Shown here piece after piece: positions 1 through 5,200 of a stretch of DNA of 5,344 bases. This DNA comes from Gammaproteobacteria bacterium. Its GTDB lineage: Bacteria; Pseudomonadota; Gammaproteobacteria; Eutrophobiales; Eutrophobiaceae. Made by a program: the position numbers and the translations under genes. Each line of letters begins with the position of its first letter. The stretch's first letter is position 1. The DNA is taken from the NCBI GenBank assembly GCA_009843675.1, contig VYCZ01000450.1:1-5344 (forward strand). The letters run 5' to 3'. The notes under the pieces were generated by a model, which searched no databases, had not been told where the DNA came from, and worked only from the letters and a program-made list of their open reading frames with translations.

Positions 1-861
1 GCCATAACAGGCGCGCGGGGCTTCATCGGCACGCACCTGCTCAGATATCTCAACACGGGTGGTTTTGGTTACACAGCCCTGAAACGAACAGGTGATGATT
101 TCATCTATCCGACAAACTGGGAGGAATTTGGCGCAATTATCCACCTGGAGGCAAGAGTGCACTTGAAAAAAAGCCGGAAAACCCATCTCCTTTATACCCG
201 AAACCTTGCCGAAAAAGCCGTCAACTCCAATATAAGACATTTCATATTTGTAAGTTCCGTGGGTGTACTGGGAAAATTCACCCGGGCATCTCCCTTTGAT
301 GCCGATAGTCCGTACAACCCTCTTGAAGATTATTCGGTTTCAAAAATGGAAGCCGAAGAAGAGTTAAAACGGATTTTTCACGATACTGATGTAAATCTGA
401 CGATTATAAGACCACCTCTGGTTTATGGTTCCGGCGCAAAAGGGAATTTCAAGTCTCTCAGCAGACTGGTAAAACATATCCCGGTTTTGCCGGTTGGTTC
501 AATTAAATCGGAACGGTCTTTTTGCTCGGTAAACAACCTGTGTGATTTGATTATTACCTGTCTGAATAATGAGAAATCGTACAACCGGACTTTTCTGGTA
601 AGTGACGACGTCACCGTAACACTGGTGGATATGATCAAAATGATGTACAGGAGTCTGGATAAGACCGGATTGATTATTCCCGTTCCCGTGTCACTGTTGC
701 ACCTGGCGGGTTTGATAACCGGCAAGACACAGGCTGTGAGTAAACTGACCAGTTCATTGACGCTGGATATCAGCCACACAAAAGATACTCTCGGCTGGAG
801 TCCGCCTTATTCCATGGAACAGGAGATCAGCAGGGCATTGAATGATGATAAGACTGTTTGA
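1..861 (+). CDS. NAD-dependent epimerase/4-reductase of the extended SDR family, 5' end missing
   Basis: The frame is already open at base 1, so the start lies upstream; the GTG at 157 is an internal Val codon, not the start. 286 residues are visible. They begin in the Rossmann fold with the NAD(P)-binding TGARGFIG motif (visible residues 3-10). HLEARVH follows at 48-54, where the family usually has HLAA, then FVSS (83-86) with the catalytic Ser, and YSVSK (111-115) with the catalytic Tyr and Lys. IIRPPLVYG and a RSFCSVNNLCD stretch are typical of nucleotide-sugar epimerases and reductases. The stop overlaps the next gene by 20 bases, which suggests translational coupling. Family members epimerise UDP-hexoses at C4 or reduce 4-keto sugars (GalE, Gne, WbpV, WbpK and WreQ types). 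The nearby dehydratase and sugar-phosphate transferase favour a 4-keto reductase making UDP-QuiNAc or UDP-FucNAc, but this is inference. Only about 37 residues separate GFIG from HLEARVH, so the first half of the fold is unusually short. A hand count of bases 301-360 gives about 43% GC, lower than in the genes to the right. Confidence 0.88.
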   Translation, partial: AITGARGFIGTHLLRYLNTGGFGYTALKRTGDDFIYPTNWEEFGAIIHLEARVHLKKSRKTHLLYTRNLAEKAVNSNIRHFIFVSSVGVLGKFTRASPFDADSPYNPLEDYSVSKMEAEEELKRIFHDTDVNLTIIRPPLVYGSGAKGNFKSLSRLVKHIPVLPVGSIKSERSFCSVNNLCDLIITCLNNEKSYNRTFLVSDDVTVTLVDMIKMMYRSLDKTGLIIPVPVSLLHLAGLITGKTQAVSKLTSSLTLDISHTKDTLGWSPPYSMEQEISRALNDDKTV

Positions 862-1408
862 CATCGTTTTATCCATTATTGCTCTTGTCCTGCTGGCGCC
901 GATCATACTTGTGATTTATCTGTTGATTCTTATCGAAACCGGATCCCCCGTATACGTTCAGGAAAGGGTTGGTTACAAAAAAAAAGCGTTCGTGCTTTTG
1001 AAATTCCGTACCATGAAATCCGGTACGCCCTCCCTGGCTACGCACCTGGTGAGTGAAAGCGCCCTGACGGCAACCGGCAGGCTGTTGAGGAAAACCAAAT
1101 TCGACGAATTGCCGCAACTGGTTAACGTGCTCAGGGGAGAGATGAGCCTGGTGGGTCCCAGGCCGTGTTTATTCAACCAGACTGAACTGATCCTTGCCCG
1201 GGACGGGCTGGGAGTTTTCGAGGTGCTGCCCGGGATAACCGGCTTGTCGCAGCTGAGAAAGATAGACATGTCAACGCCGGAACTGCTTGCCAGGACGGAT
1301 GCGCAGATGATCGGTGATTTTTCAATATACAAGTATTTTCAATACCTTGCATTGACCGCGTTCGGTATGGGCGCCGGTGATCGAATCGATAAAAGTTCCG
1401 GTGGTTGA
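842..1408 (+). CDS. Small monotopic phosphoglycosyl transferase (PglC/WcaJ C-terminal family): undecaprenyl-phosphate sugar-1-phosphate transferase
   Basis: A 188-residue protein, the usual size for the minimal PglC-type enzyme that lacks the extra N-terminal membrane domain of WcaJ/WbaP. It transfers a sugar-1-phosphate from a UDP-sugar to undecaprenyl phosphate at the inner face of the cytoplasmic membrane, the first committed step of glycan-unit assembly. One hydrophobic segment spans residues 8-31, with Pro20 in it, matching the re-entrant helix of the family. Then come QERVG (40-44), KFRTM (54-58), and the catalytic Asp-Glu pair D88-E89 in the DELPQLVNVLRGEMSLVGPRP region (88-108). PGITGLSQ lies further on. 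The start is the first ATG of an ATGATG pair (842 or 845); AGGG at 832-835 sits 6 or 9 bases upstream and supports either. The first 20 bases lie inside the end of the upstream SDR gene. The substrate cannot be read from sequence; the neighbours suggest a 6-deoxy-HexNAc such as QuiNAc or FucNAc. Confidence 0.93.
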   Translation: MMIRLFDIVLSIIALVLLAPIILVIYLLILIETGSPVYVQERVGYKKKAFVLLKFRTMKSGTPSLATHLVSESALTATGRLLRKTKFDELPQLVNVLRGEMSLVGPRPCLFNQTELILARDGLGVFEVLPGITGLSQLRKIDMSTPELLARTDAQMIGDFSIYKYFQYLALTAFGMGAGDRIDKSSGG

Positions 1409-1482
1409 TGAATCCGGGCTAGAATACGGTTATCGTTACGGATATCTGAACCGGATAAACGTGTATCGTATGCAGGGCCTTG
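1409..1482 (+). other. Short intergenic gap with competing weak inverted repeats, no clear promoter
   Basis: The 74 bases between the transferase and the dehydratase can pair in two mutually exclusive ways: ATCCGG (1412-1417) with CCGGAT (1451-1456), or CGGTT (1427-1431) with AACCG (1449-1453). No -35/-10 pair with normal spacing was found, and no T-run marks a terminator. An ATG at 1470 opens only a 7-codon frame ending in TAA at 1491, across the dehydratase start. Read-through from upstream is the simplest reading. Confidence 0.3.
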
Positions 1483-3363
1483 ATGCTCAGTAAACTGAAA
1501 ATAAATCCATCAGTCTTGCGCCCGTATATCCGCGCGGGCGTATTTCTGCACGATCTCCTGATGATCCCCGCGGCCTGGTACCTGGCTTACTGGTTGAGAT
1601 TCAACCTGGGGACAATCCCGGAGAACTCCCTGCAGGTGGCGACCCTGATGTTGCCGGTTGTAGTCCTGTGCCAGTCAATCAGTTACTTCGTATTCGGTTT
1701 GTATCGCGGCATCTGGCGCTTCGCCTCCCTGTACGATTTCATCCGTATCGGCAAATCCGTTTATGTAGGGGCGCTGATCGCTACCCTGGTGATATTCGCC
1801 GTTACCAGGATGGAGCAGGTGCCCAGGTCCGTGATCCCCTTGTATATGATCCTGCTGTTCGTTTTCCTGGGCGGTAACCGGGCGCTGTACCGTTCCTTCA
1901 AGGATCAGCGCATGCGTGCCGGGGGCGGCAAACGTGTGCTCATCATCGGCGCCGGCGAGTCTGCCCAGATGCTGGCGCGGGACATGCTGCAACATGCCCG
2001 GGGTGAATACCTGCCGGTAGGCATGATCGACGACAACCCCGACAAGCTGAACCGGGAGATCCACGGGATAAAGGTGCTGGGCAGGTTCGATGACATTCCC
2101 GAAGTGGCGCTGCGGCAGTCCATAGACCTGATCGTCATCGCCATCCCCTCGCTGTCCTCCACCCGCATGCAGAAGCTGGTGGGCATCTGCGAAAGCGCGG
2201 GGACGGACTTTAAAACCCTGCCCAGACTGGAGGACATGATTTCCGGACAGGTTACCGTCAATGCCATCCAGGAAGTGTCCATCGAAGACCTGCTCGGCAG
2301 GGAAAAAGTCGAACTGGACCGGGCCATGATGCAGGCCGGTTTATCCGGCAAGGTGATCATGGTGACCGGCGGCGGCGGTTCCATCGGTACGGAACTGTGC
2401 CGCCAGGTCGCAGGGTTTGCGCCGCAAGCCCTGGTCATCCTTGAACGCAGCGAGTTCAACCTGTACCGGATCCAGACCGAACTGGAAAACCGTCACCCGC
2501 AGCTCAACCTGGTCACCGTCCTGGGCGACGTGTGCGACCGGCAGGTGGCAGAGAATGTTATGCAGCGTTACCGGCCTGACATGGTATTTCATGCCGCCGC
2601 ATATAAACATGTTCCCATCCTGCAGGCGCATCCTGCCGAAGCCGTCAAGAATAATATTACCGGCACCCGGATCACGGCAGAAGCGGCAAGCCGGTTCGAT
2701 TGCGACAAGTTTGTCTTTATTTCCACTGATAAAGCGGTCAACCCGACCAATATCCTCGGCGCCACCAAGCGCGCCGGCGAGATTTACTGCGAGGGCATGA
2801 ATACGGTTTCCTCTACGCGCTTCATCACGGTCAGGTTCGGTAACGTGCTGGGTTCCGACGGCAGCGTTGTGCCGCTGTTCAGGGAGCAGATACGCGCCGG
2901 CGGGCCGCTGACGGTAACCCATCCCGACATGACCCGTTACTTCATGACCATCAGGGAATCATGCCAGTTGATCCTCCAGGCCAGCGTGGTGGAACAGGAA
3001 GGGGGGATTTACGTACTGGACATGGGCGACCCGGTCCGCATCGACTACCTGGCGGAGCAGATGATACGCCTCTCGGGCAAGGAACCCGGCGAGGACATTG
3101 AAATTCAGTACGTGGGCCTGCGGCCGGGCGAGAAACTGTATGAGGAACTGTTCTACGAGGATGAGGCAAAGGAAACAACTGCAAATGACAAGGTGTTTCG
3201 GGCAAGACATGCCAGCGCCGACTGGCGCATGGTGAGGCAGGTGGTCACCCGGCTGGAACAGTCTCTTGATACGGCGGGCGATGGCGATATCAAACGCATA
3301 CTGGCGGAGTTGGTTCCGCAATACAGGGATAGTGATTCGCTTGACATTGACAAGGTCGCTTAA
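1483..3363 (+). CDS. wbpM: Membrane-anchored UDP-HexNAc 4,6-dehydratase, WbpM/CapD/PglF family
   Basis: A 626-residue protein from the ATG at 1483. AGGG at 1474-1477 is 5 bases upstream of this ATG and only 2 from the in-frame TTG at 1480, so the ATG is preferred. Four predicted membrane helices occupy about residues 18-40, 50-76, 86-108 and 114-132. A first Rossmann domain begins at VLIIGAGES (152-160) and is the non-catalytic domain of this family. The catalytic extended SDR domain has TGGGGSIG (295-302), HAAAYKHVP, the STDK motif (414-417) and NPTNILGATKR (420-430) with Lys429. The C-terminal LRPGEKLYEELF is a family hallmark. The enzyme converts UDP-GlcNAc to UDP-4-keto-6-deoxy-GlcNAc, the precursor of QuiNAc, FucNAc or bacillosamine-type sugars. 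The position of the usual SDR catalytic Tyr (Met in WbpM and PglF) is Leu425 here. Length matches the large membrane-bound subgroup, not the short soluble FlaA1/PseB type. The name wbpM denotes the family; capD or pglF would be equally fair. A hand count of bases 2041-2100 gives about 57% GC. Confidence 0.95.
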   Translation: MLSKLKINPSVLRPYIRAGVFLHDLLMIPAAWYLAYWLRFNLGTIPENSLQVATLMLPVVVLCQSISYFVFGLYRGIWRFASLYDFIRIGKSVYVGALIATLVIFAVTRMEQVPRSVIPLYMILLFVFLGGNRALYRSFKDQRMRAGGGKRVLIIGAGESAQMLARDMLQHARGEYLPVGMIDDNPDKLNREIHGIKVLGRFDDIPEVALRQSIDLIVIAIPSLSSTRMQKLVGICESAGTDFKTLPRLEDMISGQVTVNAIQEVSIEDLLGREKVELDRAMMQAGLSGKVIMVTGGGGSIGTELCRQVAGFAPQALVILERSEFNLYRIQTELENRHPQLNLVTVLGDVCDRQVAENVMQRYRPDMVFHAAAYKHVPILQAHPAEAVKNNITGTRITAEAASRFDCDKFVFISTDKAVNPTNILGATKRAGEIYCEGMNTVSSTRFITVRFGNVLGSDGSVVPLFREQIRAGGPLTVTHPDMTRYFMTIRESCQLILQASVVEQEGGIYVLDMGDPVRIDYLAEQMIRLSGKEPGEDIEIQYVGLRPGEKLYEELFYEDEAKETTANDKVFRARHASADWRMVRQVVTRLEQSLDTAGDGDIKRILAELVPQYRDSDSLDIDKVA

Positions 3364-3396
3364 CCGCCATATCGGCATCGGAGACATGGCCGGAAA

Positions 3397-4284
3397 ATGA
3401 CCCGCAGGATCAACAAGGCCGTTTTCCCGGTAGCGGGCCTGGGCACGCGTACCCTGCCGGCCACGAAAGCGCTCGCCAAGGAGATGTTGACCCTGGTGGA
3501 CCGCCCGGTAATCCAGCATGCCGTGGAGGAGGCGCTCAGCGCCGGCATCACGGAACTTATTTTCGTTACTGCGGAGAGCAAGCAGATCATCCGGGACCAC
3601 TTCCGTCCCAACCGGAAACTGGAACAGGAACTGGCGCGGCGCGGCAAGCAGGAACTGCTTGAACGGGTGAAGAATATCCCCCCGCCCGGTGTTGCCTGCC
3701 ACGACGTCATCCAGCAGGAACCGCTGGGGCTGGGCCATGCCGTCCTCTGCGCCAGGGCGCTGGTCGGCGACGAACCGTTTGCTGTGCTCCTGCCCGATGA
3801 CCTGGTGCATCACCCGGAAACCACCTGCCTGCAGCAGATGATGGAGGTCTACCGGGACCGTAACTCAAGCGTGGTCGCAGTGGAGAATGTGGCCCGCGAA
3901 CAGGTCTCCCGGTACGGGATCGTGGAGACGGCCGCTGCACCGGACGGCGCCAAAAGGATGAAGTCCATCGTGGAAAAACCTGTGCCCGAGGACGCGCCCT
4001 CGACCCTGGCGGTGGTGGGGCGTTATATCTTCACCCCGTCGATCATGCCGTTGCTGGAAACGACACCCAGGGGCGCGGGCAACGAGATCCAGTTGACCGA
4101 TGCCATAGCGGCGTTGCTGGGGAAAGAAGATGTATACCTGTGTGAATTCCAGGGCCGGCGCTACGACTGCGGTTCGATCCTGGGATACATGAAGGCGAAC
4201 GTGGAATACGCACTGAGGCACGAGACCATCGGGTCGGAGTTTGGCACTTACCTGGATGACCTGGTGTCTAAACTTCGCGACTAA
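3397..4284 (+). CDS. galU: UTP--glucose-1-phosphate uridylyltransferase
   Basis: A 295-residue cytosolic enzyme of the bacterial GalU type, of normal family length. It makes UDP-glucose from UTP and glucose-1-phosphate, feeding UDP-Gal and UDP-GlcA and so lipopolysaccharide core, capsule and exopolysaccharide synthesis. The nucleotide-binding signature is FPVAGLGTR (10-18), followed by PATK and KEM (21-30). Asp134-Asp135 lie in LLPDDLV, IVEKP spans 191-195, GNEIQLTDAI 228-237 and YDCGS 256-260, followed by the KANVEYAL motif. The loop is LPATKALAKEM where many homologues have AIPKEM, a mild variation. It starts 33 bases after the dehydratase stop and is likely in the same transcript. The Shine-Dalgarno sequence is weak: GGAG at 3380-3383 is 13 bases away, and CGGA at 3391-3394 is very close. 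An ATG at 3386 opens only four codons and is ruled out as a start. No terminator with a T-run follows on this strand. Confidence 0.97.
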   Translation: MTRRINKAVFPVAGLGTRTLPATKALAKEMLTLVDRPVIQHAVEEALSAGITELIFVTAESKQIIRDHFRPNRKLEQELARRGKQELLERVKNIPPPGVACHDVIQQEPLGLGHAVLCARALVGDEPFAVLLPDDLVHHPETTCLQQMMEVYRDRNSSVVAVENVAREQVSRYGIVETAAAPDGAKRMKSIVEKPVPEDAPSTLAVVGRYIFTPSIMPLLETTPRGAGNEIQLTDAIAALLGKEDVYLCEFQGRRYDCGSILGYMKANVEYALRHETIGSEFGTYLDDLVSKLRD

Positions 4285-4302
4285 CGGAAAAAAGGAAAAA
4301 AT

Positions 4303-4332
4303 AATCTTTACATATTCAAAAAAGTAAAGATT
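4303..4332. promoter_or_regulatory. Probable vapBC operator: perfect 9-bp inverted repeat
   Basis: AATCTTTAC (4303-4311) and GTAAAGATT (4324-4332) are exact reverse complements separated by 12 A/T-rich bases. The left arm lies just before the proposed -35 box and the right arm fills most of the -35/-10 spacer, so a protein bound here would block the promoter. AbrB-fold antitoxins of VapBC pairs are known to bind palindromes in their own promoter, alone or with the toxin. The assignment to this antitoxin is inferred from position and symmetry. Confidence 0.6.
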
Positions 4333-4342
4333 GTGGTAAGAT
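4315..4342 (+). promoter_or_regulatory. Predicted sigma70-type extended -10 promoter of the vapBC operon
   Basis: The -10 box TAAGAT (4337-4342, 4 of 6 consensus) is preceded by TGG at 4334-4336, giving an exact extended -10 TGn. A weak -35 TTCAAA (4315-4320, 4 of 6) sits 16 bases upstream. A start near 4348-4350 would give a leader of about 28 bases. The extended -10 compensates for the poor -35. A second TTTACA at 4307-4312 is too far from this -10 to be its partner. Confidence 0.5.
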
Positions 4343-4343
4343 A

Positions 4344-4354
4344 TAGCAGTGCTA
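4344..4354. promoter_or_regulatory. Small palindrome at the expected transcription start, possible second operator
   Basis: TAGCA (4344-4348) and TGCTA (4350-4354) are perfect reverse complements around a single central G. Another GCTA occurs at 4358-4361. The site lies just downstream of the -10 box and ahead of the GAGG Shine-Dalgarno of the antitoxin, where a repressor could also act. It is short, so chance is possible. Confidence 0.3.
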
Positions 4355-4376
4355 CAAGCTATGAGGATCATAATCA

Positions 4377-4592
4377 ATGCCGATAGTCAGTTCGAAAAGA
4401 CAGATCACCCTTCCTGTTGAGCAATGCAATGAAGCGGGAATACGGCCGGGCGATGAATACAGGTGCTTTGTGGCGAACGGGCACATCACGATTGTCAGGA
4501 AGATGCCGGAGGCAGCAAAAGGTTGCCTCAGTCATGTAACAGGCGATTCAACCCTCAGCGACGAAGAATCCCGTCAGAGTGCCCTGATTTGA
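4377..4592 (+). CDS. vapB: VapB-type antitoxin with AbrB/MazE (SpoVT-AbrB) fold
   Basis: A 71-residue protein. Residues 2-42 form the swapped-hairpin AbrB DNA-binding domain: SSKRQITLP (5-13), then AGIRPGDEYRCFV (20-32) and GHITIVRK (35-42), closely matching the family pattern of a short strand, Thr-Leu-Pro, the Gly-Asp turn and an Ile-Thr-Ile-Val strand. The tail (43-71) is polar and presumably disordered until it wraps around the toxin. In this family the antitoxin neutralises the PIN nuclease and, as a dimer, represses its own promoter. GAGG at 4363-4366 is 10 bases before the ATG, an acceptable Shine-Dalgarno. The palindrome at 4303-4332 is the likely target. Its stop is 10 bases before the toxin start, so the two are cotranscribed and probably coupled. 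The symbol follows the VapBC convention; the partner identity makes this firm. Confidence 0.9.
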   Translation: MPIVSSKRQITLPVEQCNEAGIRPGDEYRCFVANGHITIVRKMPEAAKGCLSHVTGDSTLSDEESRQSALI

Positions 4593-4602
4593 ATCCAGGC
4601 CC

Positions 4603-5037
4603 GTGATTGCCGTTGATACCAATATCCTGCTCAGGTATTTGCTGAGAGATGATAAACAGCAGGCGGAAAAGGCAGCTCACCTTATCAATGGCGATGAAAG
4701 GGTGTTGATTACCGATGTGGTGCTGGCAGAGATGATTTGGACCCTGGGAGGCCGCAAGTACCAACTGAAAAAGGAAGACATTGTCAACACGATAGAATCG
4801 CTGTTCAAAGAGCCCAACCTTCACTTCGAAGATGACCAGGTAGTATGGCGCGCGCTACAGGCTTACCGCGGCGCAGAGCCGGTTAAAGTCGGCAAACGTA
4901 AAAAGGAGGCAGACTTCGCTGACGCCTTGATTGCGTACAAGGCGCAAAGTATTGCTACCAAGCAACAAGCCCGGCTGCAGGCAGTGTACACATTCGACAA
5001 GGCAGCGAGTCAGTTACCGCATAACCGGATGCCGTAG
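4603..5037 (+). CDS. vapC: VapC-type toxin, PIN-domain ribonuclease
   Basis: A 144-residue PIN-domain protein, slightly longer than the common 130-140. The four acidic residues expected to hold the catalytic metal are present: Asp5 in AVDTN, Glu43 in VLAEMIW, Asp104 in ADFADALI (with Asp107) and Asp132 in YTFDKAA. VapC toxins are Mg-dependent endoribonucleases that cut tRNA or rRNA and halt translation when the antitoxin is degraded; the RNA target cannot be told from sequence. The start is the GTG at 4603, the only start codon between the in-frame stop at 4585 and the conserved AVDTN motif. The Shine-Dalgarno is poor (AGG at 4597-4599, 3 bases away), so translation probably depends on ribosomes finishing the antitoxin, which keeps toxin output low. 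A basic stretch, KVGKRKK (95-101), sits just before the third catalytic Asp and looks like a loop extension. All key residues are intact, so the toxin is likely active. Confidence 0.93.
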   Translation: MIAVDTNILLRYLLRDDKQQAEKAAHLINGDERVLITDVVLAEMIWTLGGRKYQLKKEDIVNTIESLFKEPNLHFEDDQVVWRALQAYRGAEPVKVGKRKKEADFADALIAYKAQSIATKQQARLQAVYTFDKAASQLPHNRMP

Positions 5038-5075
5038 AGGCAGCTCATCGGCCAATTGATTTTGAAATAGCTACC

Positions 5076-5161
5076 CGGGGGCTCGTACCGCAGACTGTAT
5101 AATTAACAGGAATAATTCGTAACATTATGCATTTAAGTCAAAAATAAAGGGGCAGCCCCCG
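5076..5161. repeat. Perfect 8-bp GC-rich inverted repeat bounding an AT-rich segment
   Basis: CGGGGGCT (5076-5083) and AGCCCCCG (5154-5161) are exact reverse complements, 70 bases apart, with a mostly A/T interior. The right arm also forms the self-palindrome GGGGC-A-GCCCC (5149-5159). The layout could be the ends of a small non-autonomous mobile element or a long-range stem. No target-site duplication was found next to the arms, and no transposase lies inside. Confidence 0.35.
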
Positions 5162-5188
5162 TAAAAAAACAGACCGACATGACAGGGC

Positions 5189-5195
5189 AGGAGGA
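5189..5195 (+). promoter_or_regulatory. Near-ideal Shine-Dalgarno sequence before the ATG at 5201
   Basis: AGGAGGA ends 5 bases before an ATG, the best ribosome-binding site in the window. It argues that translation starts at 5201 and not at the competing ATG at 5179, which lacks such a site. The site lies in the loop of a possible hairpin formed by CGACAT (5175-5180) and ATGTCG (5201-5206). Confidence 0.45.
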
Positions 5196-5200
5196 ATACG

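Larger units (their letters stand above)
5038..5200. other. Intergenic segment with AT-rich core; no gene seen
   Basis: Downstream of the toxin the sequence turns into a GC-rich patch, a strongly AT-rich stretch of about 65 bases, a short GC palindrome GGGGCAGCCCC (5149-5159) and an A-run. No frame of useful length and no RNA gene were recognised. A consensus TATAAT occurs at 5098-5103, but no -35 box lies at a workable distance. No classical terminator follows vapC: the only hairpin-like sequence is not followed by a T-run. Confidence 0.5.

Noticed and set aside
157..159. GTG as a start codon for a 234-residue epimerase
   Set aside because: The frame is open back to base 1 and encodes the TGARGFIG cofactor motif upstream, so this GTG is an internal Val.
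1480..1482. TTG as the start of the dehydratase
   Set aside because: The next codon is ATG, with better spacing from the AGGG ribosome-binding site.
2959..3813. Long minus-strand open frame of 284 codons across the dehydratase end and galU start
   Set aside because: It is antisense to two strongly identified genes, spans their junction, shows no recognisable motif and arises from the codon bias of the plus-strand genes.
4285..4332. Rho-independent terminator on the minus strand
   Set aside because: On the minus strand the 9-bp repeat is followed by a T-rich tract, but the stem is A/T-rich and no minus-strand gene lies upstream to be terminated; the operator reading fits the context better.
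5098..5103. Perfect TATAAT -10 hexamer
   Set aside because: No acceptable -35 at 15-19 bases and no correctly spaced extended TGn; the closest TTGAAA (5062-5067) is 30 bases away. AT-rich DNA gives such hits by chance.
5095..5109. LexA-like box CTGT...ACAG
   Set aside because: The half-sites are 7 bases apart, where the LexA consensus needs 8, and the inner bases are not symmetric.
5149..5159. GGGGCAGCCCC as a terminator for vapC
   Set aside because: Only 4 bp can form with a usable loop, and the following bases are an A-run, not a T-run.
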